A stretch of DNA of 64,000 nucleotides, taken from Candidatus Electrothrix aestuarii. GTDB taxonomy: Bacteria; Desulfobacterota; Desulfobulbia; Desulfobulbales; Desulfobulbaceae. Shown here in pieces: positions 1 through 8,411 of this stretch; the stretch's first letter is position 1; each line of letters starts with the position of its first letter. The position numbers and the translations under genes are program-made. The stretch spans positions 1-64,000 of the forward strand of contig CP159373.1 in the NCBI GenBank assembly GCA_032595685.2, read 5' to 3'. The notes below the pieces were generated by a model. The model had not been told where the DNA came from. It did not search any database and was given only the letters and a program-made list of their open reading frames with translations.

Positions 1-328
1 TGAAACCCCAGCAGAGATTGCCTCCACTGCGTCGGCCAAGTCGCCCCCCACACGGGGGCGTGGATTGAAACCTGTCTCGTTACTGGTCTGCCCTCGTAAA
101 GAGGGGGTCGCCCCCCACACGGGGGCGTGGATTGAAACAGCAGAAGAACTGGAACAAGAACTAGATGCCGCAGTCGCCCCCCACACGGGGGCGTGGATTG
201 AAACCGTAAGTACTGCAAAGAGCAATCTGCCGCCCTTCAGTCGCCCCCCACACGGGGGCGTGGATTGAAACAGCCAGGGAGTCAAAGCCAGCGAGATAAG
301 GTTATTGTCGCCCCCCACACGGGGGCGG
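1..328 (+). CRISPR. CRISPR array, trailer end (type I-C-like repeat)
   Basis: A 32-bp repeat beginning GTCGCCCCCC and ending GTGGATTGAAAC occurs in full at 40-71, 107-138, 173-204 and 240-271. A repeat end (TGAAAC) lies at 1-6 and a truncated repeat at 307-327, after which the match to GTGGATTGAAAC is lost. The five spacers (7-39, 72-106, 139-172, 205-239, 272-306) are 33-35 bp and unrelated to each other. The GC-rich palindrome and ATTGAAAC end are typical of type I-C repeats. The decayed right-hand repeat marks the trailer, so the leader and any cas genes should lie to the left of the window. No cas gene is visible here. Confidence 0.97.
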
Positions 329-476
329 GGCGGTAAGGGGACAGATCCCAATTAACAACTCAGCCTTCCCCCTCCCTCACTGTTGACAACCATACCCCTC
401 GGCCTTTATCATACAAATTGAATAGAAATGAGAATTCTCCCGCGCAACACGCAATTGCAACATAAGGAGGCAGGAT

Positions 477-671
477 ATGGCTGTATCAGAGGCAAGTATT
501 ATGGAGCGGCTGGATCAGGAAGACAAGGAAAAGGTATCGTACTTTATTAAACTTTTGCTGAATAAGTCAAAATATCAGGCATTGAAAAAAGAAATTGCCG
601 AAAGGCGAAAAGAGATTAAAACAGGCGAGACATTGTCCCATGAGGAAATTTGGGGCCAGTTGAATGTTTAA
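477..671 (+). CDS. RelB/Phd-like antitoxin of a toxin-antitoxin pair
   Basis: 64-residue, highly charged, helical protein with an AAGGAGG ribosome-binding site 4 bases before the ATG. The C-terminal part (KEIAERRKEIKTGETLSHEEIW) has the look of antitoxins that precede RelE/ParE toxins; 'TLSHEEIW' resembles common addiction-module tails. The stop overlaps the ATG of the next ORF by 8 bases, the usual translational coupling of TA operons. I infer the antitoxin role from size, coupling and the downstream RelE-like sequence. The exact family is not certain. Confidence 0.72.
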   Translation: MAVSEASIMERLDQEDKEKVSYFIKLLLNKSKYQALKKEIAERRKEIKTGETLSHEEIWGQLNV

Positions 672-919
672 AATCTGTTACGCCAAGGGGGTTGTCAAAG
701 ATCTAAAAAAGATTTCCCCTGATCAGCTGATGTCCATCAAAGAGGGGATTGAAGACCTGGAGACCTTCCCGAATATTTCTCAGATTAAACCGGCTGAAGA
801 ATCATCCTGTTGCGGAATACAGGCTGCGTATCGACAATTACCGGGTCCTGTTTGACGTCAGCTGGGAAGAGCAGAAAATACATGTCTTGAAGATAGAGCA
901 CCGACGCAATATTCATTGA
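664..919 (+). pseudogene. RelE/ParE-family toxin, frameshifted
   Basis: The first frame from the ATG at 664 encodes MFKICYAKGVVKDLKKI followed by LETFPNISQIK, a RelE-like N-terminus. It then runs into unrelated residues and stops at 855. Reading one base later from about 792 gives RLKNHPVAEYRLRIDNYRVL, then a segment ending EHRRNIH and a stop at 917-919. That is the canonical RelE/ParE C-terminal core (YRLRI-YRVLF-HRR). One extra base near 788-792 (ATTAAACCGG) explains the break. The gene is therefore inactive, unless this is a sequencing error or ribosomal frameshifting restores it. Confidence 0.8.
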
Positions 920-980
920 GCTACGCTGGGTGGATTCTATTTACCTGCCCCCCTTCCACATTCTCCTGTAATAGCCGGGC

Positions 981-1056
981 AGGTCCGCTTGAGTGTAACG
1001 AAAGCAGACGGTTCCTTACTCGGATTGTCTGATTTCGTTGTACTCAATCAAGACCT
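981..1056. repeat. palindromic repeat element (family A), complete copy
   Basis: The left arm 981-1014 (AGGTCCGCTTGAGTGTAACG...) and right arm 1022-1056 are imperfect inverted repeats of about 34 bp around a short centre. The same arms occur at 11312-11387, and as half elements at 12015-12048 and 35094-35129. No ORF is inside. It behaves as a dispersed MITE/REP-like element. Confidence 0.8.
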
Positions 1057-1085
1057 ACGTGCTGGTACCTGTGGAAGTTTTCCAC

Positions 1086-1167
1086 GTCGCCCCCCCCCAC
1101 GGTGCGTGGATTGAAACAGAACGACCTTCGCCCTCACTGTCCTCCATGACCTTGTCGCCCCCTTCCC
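1086..1167 (+). repeat. isolated degenerate CRISPR repeat and partial second repeat
   Basis: 1086-1117 is a 32-bp sequence with the start GTCGCCCCCC and end GTGGATTGAAAC of the array repeat but a mutated centre. After a spacer-length 36-bp gap, 1154-1163 again starts GTCGCCCCC and then diverges at the 3' end of the MFS gene. This is most simply a relic of the same array, separated from the main array by the TA pair and a palindromic element. Confidence 0.8.
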
Positions 1168-1170
1168 AAC

Positions 1171-2523
1171 TCAGGCCGATGGAGAACCTCCACCAGTCAA
1201 ACGCGCAGCCTCTTGCTTTCCTTTTTCCTCGTCAACGAAGTAAAATAAAATCCCCCCGATAAGAAAGAGCAGGAGGATAGAACCGATTCCCCAGCGCGAG
1301 GCAATCCTGCCCACAGACTCAACCTGCTCTGGTGTCGGAGTCGGCGGCATAAGGGTCCGGCGGACAATAAGGCCAACAATAGCCATCAAAGCGGGGCCTA
1401 AAATAGCGGCAAATTTTCCGAGCATATTATAGAAGCCATAGTACTCTGCGGGCTTGTCCGCAGGGATGAGGCGGGAATAAAAGGAACGACTCAGGGCCTG
1501 GATACCGCCCTGGGCCAAGCCGATGGCCCCAGCCAGGATGTAAAACTCATACTTGGTCTCCATCATCACCCCCCAGATGGTGATCATCATGTATATCCCG
1601 ATCCCGAGGAAGATGGATTTCCGTACCCCCCAGGACTGGCCAAGCTTACCGAACACGAGCGCTGCCGGAAAACCAATAAACTGGACAATGAGCAGGGAGA
1701 TAATCAGATCGTTTGAAGCAAAGCCCAGCGACAAGCCATAGTCCACTGCCATCCGCACGATGGTATCCACTCCATCGATATAGAACCAGTAGGCAAGGAG
1801 AAAAAGAAAGATCGTCTTCAAATGACGAATCTCCCGGAATGTCCCGGCAAATTGCTGCCCGCCTTCTTTGATCGCCTGCATAATAGAACGGCTTTCCACA
1901 AGCTTTTTCTCTTCCTCAACCCAGAAAAGGGTGAACAGGGCAAAGCCACCCCACCACAAAGCAACAGTCAGAAAGGACCAACGCACGGCCGCGCTGGCAT
2001 CGCTGAGACCAAAGAAATGGGGATATAAGGTCATAAGGACGTTGACGAGGAACAACAGGCCACCGCCCAAATAACCCAGAGAGAAGCCAAGGCTGGAGAT
2101 GTAATCAATATTATCTTTGTTCGACACACTGGGCAGCAGAGAATCATAGAAGATATTAGCTCCTGAAAAGCCGATAATCCCCATAGAATAAATAAAAACC
2201 GCCCAAAGCCATTGCCCCTGTTGAACAAAAAACAAAGAGGCGGTCATCAAAACCCCAAGGTAGGCGAAAAGCAACAAGAGCTTTTTTTTCGCACTCCCCC
2301 TGTCCGCGATAGCCCCCAGCAAGGGGGCCATTGCCGCGACAATCAGGCTGGCAATGGCATTAGCAAAACCGAGCTGGGCCGTACTTGTATTGACATCTGC
2401 CCCGTAACTCCAGTATTGCTTAAAAAAGATCGGAAAGAAGCCTGCCATAACCGTTGTGGCAAAGGCAGAATTTGCCCAATCATATAAAGCCCATCCCCAG
2501 ACCTGTTTTCCCAATTTCCTCAT
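1171..2523 (-). CDS. MFS transporter, UMF1/ATG22-like
   Basis: 450-residue integral membrane protein with about 12 hydrophobic segments. It opens with the hallmark N-terminus WGWALYDWANSAFATTV of the UMF1 (ATG22-like) branch of the major facilitator superfamily. These are predicted effluxers of amino acids or other small solutes at the inner membrane; the substrate cannot be told from sequence. The ATG is preceded by AAGGAGATAAGG. The C-terminus is short and charged (DEEKGKQEAARL). The gene ends immediately next to the CRISPR relic, so its 3' end forms the boundary of the repeat region. Confidence 0.88.
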   Translation of the reverse strand: MRKLGKQVWGWALYDWANSAFATTVMAGFFPIFFKQYWSYGADVNTSTAQLGFANAIASLIVAAMAPLLGAIADRGSAKKKLLLLFAYLGVLMTASLFFVQQGQWLWAVFIYSMGIIGFSGANIFYDSLLPSVSNKDNIDYISSLGFSLGYLGGGLLFLVNVLMTLYPHFFGLSDASAAVRWSFLTVALWWGGFALFTLFWVEEEKKLVESRSIMQAIKEGGQQFAGTFREIRHLKTIFLFLLAYWFYIDGVDTIVRMAVDYGLSLGFASNDLIISLLIVQFIGFPAALVFGKLGQSWGVRKSIFLGIGIYMMITIWGVMMETKYEFYILAGAIGLAQGGIQALSRSFYSRLIPADKPAEYYGFYNMLGKFAAILGPALMAIVGLIVRRTLMPPTPTPEQVESVGRIASRWGIGSILLLFLIGGILFYFVDEEKGKQEAARLTGGGSPSA

Positions 2524-2615
2524 CCTTATCTCCTTTTTTATTCAATGGCTCATCAATGGTTCATGTGCCTCAGTGCCTCAATGCCTCAATCGTGCTCTCA
2601 TCCTGAGCAGGTCAG

Positions 2616-4382
2616 TTACTTTCTCTTCTCGCCAGGAAGGGGCTTGAAAATCAGCTCCCCGTTGACGTACGTTTCCGCACGATCACTACAAGCGCTTATG
2701 GAATCAAAGGAGCGCATCAAGGTAAGGAGTTCCTTCTGGACTTTTTTCCCAGGGCCACTCCCGTTTGCCTCCGTTATATCAATCAACCAATCAGCAACCG
2801 GAGCAAACTGCTCCGCCAGTCGTTGTGGACGCAGCAGAAAAGCAGAAGAATTGGCTGTAGGAACACAGCTACCTGCTGTTTCTCCCAACTCTTTGACCAT
2901 ATTCCCGGTCAGGGCCTCAAAATCCGGCTGCTCTTCCAGTAAGGTTCGCAATTGACTTTCTCCATTGGCAATATAGAGCATGGTATCCGTAAGAACGATA
3001 GCCAGATGGGTGGCTTCCATCGGCATGACTGTCCAGTAATAAAGACGACTGCCCCCCGCCTTTTCATTATGCTCATTGGCGAAGCCCTGTTTTTTCAGCG
3101 TATCACGTAGCTTTCTCAATGCCCAGCCAGCGCCCTTCTTGTTCTGCACCCTAAAAGCCAATATAGTTTGGGGAAGAGGAAAGACCCCAGCATTGACAAC
3201 CTTATGGATAGAGATCCCAGCCTGTGGCCCTACCGCCTCAAGAAACTTATCCAGAGAAAAACCTACTTCCTCCTGAATGGTCTTTTCCAGTGCAGCAAAT
3301 TGCTGATCACTTGCTTCCGCAAAGAGCAACCGACGAAAAAAGGCCTTATCAAAACTGGCTGTCCGATAATGCAGGACTGTTTGCTCCTGCACCAGCGCAG
3401 AAACAAGCGCCTCATTATTCCAGGTATTTTCTTCCGGCAAATCGTCTTCCGAGACAAGCTCAGGGTCACGCTCTCCACGTATCCGTAGGCGTAGCTCCCC
3501 CCCCTCATCAACCAGCAGAGCACCCACGCTTTCTATCCCGGCGAGATCATCCATTATATTTTGTACATTCTCCTGCGCAAAGGAACTGAGGAGCTCTTGC
3601 AGGACAAGCCCATTGAGATAGGAACGAGCATACACCTGTCCTGTCATCTGGCCTTTCACCTGGCCTTTCATCTGTCCTTTTCCAGCCTTCTGCTCTTGCC
3701 CCTTCCAAAAGGTCTCTGTTGCAGAAAAGAGAGGAGAATGCCGTAGGACCTTCCCTGACTTTTGCTGCTCAACAGCAATAACAATCCTCTTCGGGTCATA
3801 GGCCAGCATAATAATTCCCTGGTCATCATAGCCGTAAAGCATCTCATCATCCTCCAATCTGATCTGGACCATATTCAAACCGGAGATGCTGGAGCTGCTC
3901 ACCTCTTTGCCCATGAATAAGCAGGCAAGCCTGCTTATCAGGCCAGCTGAAGAAGAACTCCCAAAGACCATAAGGGCACGCTTCAGCTCCTGCTCTGGAT
4001 TTTCCTGCAAACGTTCCGGGTCTGGAGGATAAAAAGCTATAATCGCATCATCACCAAAAAAACGACGAAACAACTGATTGGTCAACGTATCAGCAACAGC
4101 ATCATAGAGGGCATCATATTTTTCCAGATCTTGCTCCAGAGCGCCAAACTCTCCCATCATCTCATGCATGACAGGCTTGGAGAGAAAATGTCCCAAAGGT
4201 GTGCCTGGAAATTTCTCAGACAGGCCCTCCATATCATATAGCCCGATAAGAGCTACCGTGTCCTCGGGTAAAAAATCAGCGTAATAATCCTGCTCAGGTC
4301 CAGGGGGAACCGGACGAAGAAGAAAGTATAAAAACGCACCAATAAGACAGACAAGACAAAGTCCAAAAACTTTTTTTTTCAT
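2616..4382 (-). CDS. membrane-anchored protein of unknown function
   Basis: 588 residues, starting MKKK followed by one hydrophobic segment (about residues 5-22) and no Lys/Arg afterwards, so an N-terminal signal anchor with the bulk in the periplasm. The body is soluble, with text such as FLPEDTVALIGLYDMEGLSE near residue 38, reminiscent of DUF3352-type proteins that open with a 'P.dt...' segment; I am not confident in that assignment. A low-complexity stretch rich in KGQM/KGQV lies near residue 240. No clear Shine-Dalgarno precedes the ATG. It follows the DD-carboxypeptidase gene in divergent orientation and precedes the MFS gene on the same strand. Confidence 0.75.
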   Translation of the reverse strand: MKKKVFGLCLVCLIGAFLYFLLRPVPPGPEQDYYADFLPEDTVALIGLYDMEGLSEKFPGTPLGHFLSKPVMHEMMGEFGALEQDLEKYDALYDAVADTLTNQLFRRFFGDDAIIAFYPPDPERLQENPEQELKRALMVFGSSSSAGLISRLACLFMGKEVSSSSISGLNMVQIRLEDDEMLYGYDDQGIIMLAYDPKRIVIAVEQQKSGKVLRHSPLFSATETFWKGQEQKAGKGQMKGQVKGQMTGQVYARSYLNGLVLQELLSSFAQENVQNIMDDLAGIESVGALLVDEGGELRLRIRGERDPELVSEDDLPEENTWNNEALVSALVQEQTVLHYRTASFDKAFFRRLLFAEASDQQFAALEKTIQEEVGFSLDKFLEAVGPQAGISIHKVVNAGVFPLPQTILAFRVQNKKGAGWALRKLRDTLKKQGFANEHNEKAGGSRLYYWTVMPMEATHLAIVLTDTMLYIANGESQLRTLLEEQPDFEALTGNMVKELGETAGSCVPTANSSAFLLRPQRLAEQFAPVADWLIDITEANGSGPGKKVQKELLTLMRSFDSISACSDRAETYVNGELIFKPLPGEKRK

Positions 4383-4663
4383 ATGTTCTAAATGTAACGA
4401 TCTGATGTTCGGGGAAGGAATATTGAGACAGAGAGGACTTGAAACACAAAAAAGACGAGGCTTCTCAAAAATGCGTCATACCGATCCATCTTAGTAGATA
4501 TTTTTACCCTAAAAAGATGCAAAGTCAATTTTTATCAGTTATAATATTTTGTAGTTTTCAGAGCGAAATCAGAGCGGTTTTCCAGTAGACGAGAACCACC
4601 CCCTTCATATGACTCTGCTTCGCAAATTTTCCACGAACCTGAGACGTAAAAAGGATACTTTTC

Positions 4664-5818
4664 ATGAATCGATGCTCTTTTTTATTTATCACGCTCTTGG
4701 CCCCGTGTGTCTTCACCCTGTCCGCTAGCAATGTACCGCAGGCACAGGCAACGCTTCCCGTTTTAAGCAACACAGCCAAAAAAGCGCCCCCTGCTGAAAA
4801 ACAGCTTCCTTCCATAGCACCGACAATAAAAAATACTCCACAGCCTGTTGCTATAACTGCTACAGCAACCAAGAAACCTGTCAAAGGGAGCAAGGGAAGT
4901 GCTGAGCCCATCTGCACCATCGACACATCCTCGGATGGACCGATAATCCTTGGCAGTAAAGGGAGTATAGCCTCGGTAAAAGAAAAGGTTGCGCAGGTCA
5001 CCTGTGCCACGGAGGCTCCGGCAGCCAGAGAAACCAAGCGACCTCGCCTTGCCGCCATCAACAAACATATCACCTCAAAAAGCGCCATTATTCTGGATGC
5101 AGAAACCGGAGATACGATTTTTGCCAAATCTCCTGACAATCCCCGGCAACCGGCATCAACCATTAAGGTGCTGACAGGCATGATTGCCATCAAACGCCTG
5201 AAAAAGAATGAAAAAGTTGAGGTTAGTCGCCATGCGGAAAAAATGCCGCGCTCCAAGGTCTATTTAAGCACCCAAAAGCAATATAAGGCGAACGACCTGA
5301 TCAATGCAGTTCTTCTGGCTTCGGCAAATGATGCCAGCGTTGCCTTGGCCGAGAAAATTGCTGGTAGCGAAAAGGATTTTGCTAAGCTCATGACCCTGCA
5401 TGCCCGACTTTGGGGAGCAAAAAACACCATCTGCCGCACGGCATCCGGCCTGACAGCCAAGGGGCAGCAGTCCACAGCCCGTGATCTGGCCCAAATCTTT
5501 CGACACGCTATGCAGGACAGGGAATTTGCCAAGCGTATGAAGCGGACCAAGATCAAGACCTCATACGGCAAGCTTCTGCGCAACCATAACAGGGCACTTT
5601 GGCAGGTTAACGGAGCGCTGGCAGGTAAGACCGGTTATACGAATATGGCTCGGCAAACCTATGTGGGGCAATTCCAACGCGGTGATGATACTATTGTTGT
5701 TGCCATCATGGGGAGTGAAACCATGTGGACAGACATCAAGCGGCTGGTTGAATATGGCTTTAAGAGGAAGGAGCAGGTTAGAATCGCTCAACTCGAAAAA
5801 ACAAAATCTGAGAGTTAG
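4664..5818 (+). CDS. D-alanyl-D-alanine carboxypeptidase family protein (S11)
   Basis: 384 residues with a signal peptide (about 1-28), a Pro/Lys/Thr-rich linker to about residue 135, then a penicillin-binding-protein-5-type peptidase domain. All three active-site motifs are present: S165-T-I-K168, S220-A-N222 and K322-T-G324. It should act in the periplasm, trimming the terminal D-Ala of peptidoglycan stem peptides or a related substrate. The C-terminal membrane-anchor domain of classical PBP5 is missing, so the protein is probably soluble or held by the linker region. AAAAGGA precedes the ATG. A strong hairpin terminator follows at 5871-5908. Confidence 0.9.
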   Translation: MNRCSFLFITLLAPCVFTLSASNVPQAQATLPVLSNTAKKAPPAEKQLPSIAPTIKNTPQPVAITATATKKPVKGSKGSAEPICTIDTSSDGPIILGSKGSIASVKEKVAQVTCATEAPAARETKRPRLAAINKHITSKSAIILDAETGDTIFAKSPDNPRQPASTIKVLTGMIAIKRLKKNEKVEVSRHAEKMPRSKVYLSTQKQYKANDLINAVLLASANDASVALAEKIAGSEKDFAKLMTLHARLWGAKNTICRTASGLTAKGQQSTARDLAQIFRHAMQDREFAKRMKRTKIKTSYGKLLRNHNRALWQVNGALAGKTGYTNMARQTYVGQFQRGDDTIVVAIMGSETMWTDIKRLVEYGFKRKEQVRIAQLEKTKSES

Positions 5819-5870
5819 TCGCACAATTATTCATCCACCTCCATTCAGGAGGAAAATACAAAGCAAAAAA

Positions 5871-5908
5871 AACCGCCCTGCCTCTCACAAGAGACAGGGC
5901 GGTTTTTT
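5871..5908. terminator. bidirectional intrinsic terminator
   Basis: ACCGCCCTG-CTCT pairs with AGAG-CAGGGCGGT around a 4-base loop, flanked by an A-run on the left and a T-run on the right. It ends the carboxypeptidase transcript and lies 23 bp before the PqqD-like gene. Confidence 0.9.
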
Positions 5909-5930
5909 CCATCAGCACCAGGAAATATTT

Positions 5931-6233
5931 ATGAAAAATTCTCACAAATTCACCCTGAATCCCGACTTCACGACAGAGGCATTCGACGATGAAATCCTGC
6001 TCTATGCCATATCCACAGGAAAAGGCATCTACCTCAATAAAACCGCTGGACTAGTTCTGGAGCTATGCGGGAAGGGGGCTTCTATTCAGGAAATTATCAC
6101 TCTGCTGGAGGAAACCTATCCCGAGGAGAAGGACGATATCCAGCGGGACGTCGGAACCGCTGTCGAGACCCTACTGGCTCACAAAGCCCTGCTGGAGGTT
6201 GACGAACAGGAAGATGAGCAAAGCAATGGATAA
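5931..6233 (+). CDS. PqqD-like protein (RRE-type peptide chaperone), HPr-rel-A-like set
   Basis: 100 residues with the PqqD fold signature: a KFTLNPDF strand, GKGIYLNKTAGLVLELC and a helical tail with ITLLEETYP. PqqD-like domains bind leader regions of substrate peptides for modifying enzymes. It starts at the ATG with AGGAAA upstream. The next gene overlaps its 3' end. Together with an HprK-like kinase and a nucleotidyltransferase downstream, it matches the trio I recall as the 'HPr-rel-A system'. A related trio accompanies some lasso-peptide clusters, but no lasso cyclase is present. The binding partner is unknown; the Tat proteins downstream are candidates by position only. Confidence 0.85.
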   Translation: MKNSHKFTLNPDFTTEAFDDEILLYAISTGKGIYLNKTAGLVLELCGKGASIQEIITLLEETYPEEKDDIQRDVGTAVETLLAHKALLEVDEQEDEQSNG

Positions 6234-7104
6234 GATCGTCGGTTTTTGCGATCAGTATGTGCGGATCGCATATAATAACCAGACAGCAGAATCCATAATC
6301 GATTTTCTCTGTGCTGACTTGTTGGTTACTCTGGATTCTGCAAAAACTGCCGCACCGCGAGCGACCTGTGAAGTCAGCGTTTCTGAAAACGAACAACTCT
6401 TTTCTCTACACCGCAACGGCGAGCAACTCTATCGGGGTACCTGCCAAAGGGCGCTGGCCTATGCCCTGGTCAATGAAATCATCTTTCAATGCCTTGATAA
6501 AAACGAGAGCGGCCTGGCCCTCCATGCCGCAGCTGTACAGGTAGATAAAGGTGGAATACTCCTGCCCGGCAACAGCGGGGCAGGAAAAAGTACCTTTGTC
6601 GCCTGGCTGACAGCCTGCGGTTGCGGGTATCTCACTGATGAGTTGGTCGTTCTTCTGTCCGAGGATTCCCACCATATATATCCGTTCACCCGCCCTCTCA
6701 CCATCCGTTCCGCATCTGCCCAGGCTCTTGCCCCCTACGTTCAATTTAAAAAGGACGAAGTGCTGACAGGAGAGAGCGGTTTTATGGTGCCTCATCGCCA
6801 GCTCAATCCTGATTTCACACCGGCACAGCCGCCACTCTCATTGATTCTGTTTCCCCGCTTTCAGGCGGGAGCTTCCGCACAACTTACAGAACTGACTCCA
6901 GGTATCGGCTGTTCCAGACTGATGGAATGCTATGTGAACGCGAGAAATATTCCAGGGCACGGGATAAGTGAACTTGCACGACTAACCAGAAAAGTTCCCA
7001 TCATGGAAATGACCTACGGAAGTTTTACTGATTTAGGAACCCTTTTGGCAGATACCCTGCCGGATTTTTTCCGGGATATTTTTTCCCAACCACCCTCCTG
7101 CTAA
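6214..7104 (+). CDS. HprK-related kinase
   Basis: About 296 residues with a Walker A motif GNSGAGKST near residue 120, preceded by the typical LHAAAVQVDKGGILLPG and followed by TDELVVLL, as in HPr kinase-like P-loop proteins. The N-terminal HPr kinase domain of true HprK is absent. Such stand-alone kinases are known next to PqqD-like genes; PadeK of the paeninodin cluster phosphorylates a peptide. I placed the start at the ATG inside the 3' end of the PqqD gene. A TTG at 6199 is an alternative just after GGAGG. Overlap with the preceding gene implies translational coupling. The substrate is unknown. Confidence 0.85.
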   Translation: MSKAMDKIVGFCDQYVRIAYNNQTAESIIDFLCADLLVTLDSAKTAAPRATCEVSVSENEQLFSLHRNGEQLYRGTCQRALAYALVNEIIFQCLDKNESGLALHAAAVQVDKGGILLPGNSGAGKSTFVAWLTACGCGYLTDELVVLLSEDSHHIYPFTRPLTIRSASAQALAPYVQFKKDEVLTGESGFMVPHRQLNPDFTPAQPPLSLILFPRFQAGASAQLTELTPGIGCSRLMECYVNARNIPGHGISELARLTRKVPIMEMTYGSFTDLGTLLADTLPDFFRDIFSQPPSC

Positions 7105-7117
7105 CATATTTAACCCT

Positions 7118-8332
7118 ATGCACCCTCTTCTCCAACTCTGCGCAAGAATAGAGCCGCATCCGGTTCAACAAAAACGTCTTGCTCAGGCATGTAGCGATTT
7201 CGCCACCTGGGACGATCTGATCCAACAGGCTGAAGCCCACGGCATGGCCCCTCTGCTTCTCCGCCATTTCCTTGCTGCCGGATTAGACGTACCAGATGAT
7301 TTTCTCCGCCACCTCAGACTACTCGTTCTTCGCCATCGCCAGACCAACAGGGTGTTATCCCGGACCTTAGGCAAGGTGCTGTCCATATTAGCGGAGGCAG
7401 GTATTCCGGCCCTGGTTCTGAAAGGCGCAGCCCTCTGCCAGACCCTGTACCCGGACCCCGGCCTGCGGCCCATGCGGGATATCGACCTGCTCCTGCCTTG
7501 GGATGAGGCCCTGCCCGCCCATGCCCTGTTGCAACGGCACGGCTTTCAGGATCCAGCCGTATTCACTCCGGTGGACCATCTTCATCTTGCCGCCCTGTAT
7601 CTGGAAACGGACGGCATAAAGGTCTGTCTTGAACTGCATCGCAGCCTTTTCCCGGATTGCCCGCCCTGCCCTGCCCGAATGGATTTTGCTACGCTGTCCA
7701 ACAAGGCGGTTTCCTTTACAGCGGACGGTGTGCCAGCCTACACCTTGGCCAATGAAGAAATGATCTGGCATCTTTATCAACACGGATTCCATGCCCCGCT
7801 TACCTATGATCCCTTTAAACTGATCTCCGCCGCCGATCTTATCAGCTTTGTCGAGACCAAGCTGGATGAAATCGACTGGGATCGAATAAAATCGAAGTAT
7901 CCCCATCTGCTTGCCGCTCTGCCTCATCTCCATCATTTGACCCCTTGGAACGATACGGTGCGGGAGCGGCTGGGCTTTGGGGAAGAAACCGCTCTGACCG
8001 GAGTGGGCGCATCCTTTACAGGCTGGCCAAGAAGAAAACTGGCAGCGTTAAAAGGACAGCCGCTTCGCGTGATTCTGCGAGACACCTTCCTGCCACCGGA
8101 CTGGTGGTTGCGGATCTATTATGCCCCGACTGGACGGTTCGGACGATTACAGTGTCTCTTTATTAAGCATCCGGGACATATTTTCTGGTGGGTAAAACTG
8201 TACTGGAGTATTTTTCTCAAAGAGAGCTTACCAGAAGAGGAGATATCTGCTCCGATAAAGTTGCGGGATGTTCCAGTGATAATAAAAAACAGCGGCAAAC
8301 TGATTGCTGCCTTGTGGCGGAAGGTGCATTAA
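7118..8332 (+). CDS. nucleotidyltransferase family protein (NTP_transf_5)
   Basis: 404 residues. The core motif LVLKGAALCQTLYPDPGLRP followed by MRDIDLLL (119-126) is the signature of the uncharacterised NTP_transf_5 group, where the two Asp of DID would bind metal in a nucleotidyltransferase fold. The gene begins 13 bases after the kinase stop, so the PqqD-like, kinase and transferase genes form one operon. In paeninodin-type lasso clusters a homologous protein occurs beside the kinase. Its reaction is not established. The codon pattern resembles the neighbouring genes and nothing suggests damage. Confidence 0.85.
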   Translation: MHPLLQLCARIEPHPVQQKRLAQACSDFATWDDLIQQAEAHGMAPLLLRHFLAAGLDVPDDFLRHLRLLVLRHRQTNRVLSRTLGKVLSILAEAGIPALVLKGAALCQTLYPDPGLRPMRDIDLLLPWDEALPAHALLQRHGFQDPAVFTPVDHLHLAALYLETDGIKVCLELHRSLFPDCPPCPARMDFATLSNKAVSFTADGVPAYTLANEEMIWHLYQHGFHAPLTYDPFKLISAADLISFVETKLDEIDWDRIKSKYPHLLAALPHLHHLTPWNDTVRERLGFGEETALTGVGASFTGWPRRKLAALKGQPLRVILRDTFLPPDWWLRIYYAPTGRFGRLQCLFIKHPGHIFWWVKLYWSIFLKESLPEEEISAPIKLRDVPVIIKNSGKLIAALWRKVH

Positions 8333-8411
8333 TTACATCGGGACACACCTCAAAATCTAAGGGCGCTTGGAAACGCCCCAGAATATTCTCGGTATCTCCC
8401 CTTTCCTTATA

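Noticed and set aside
4558-5256. Minus-strand ORF of 232 codons
   Set aside because: Opposite the carboxypeptidase gene, no ribosome-binding site and no family motif.
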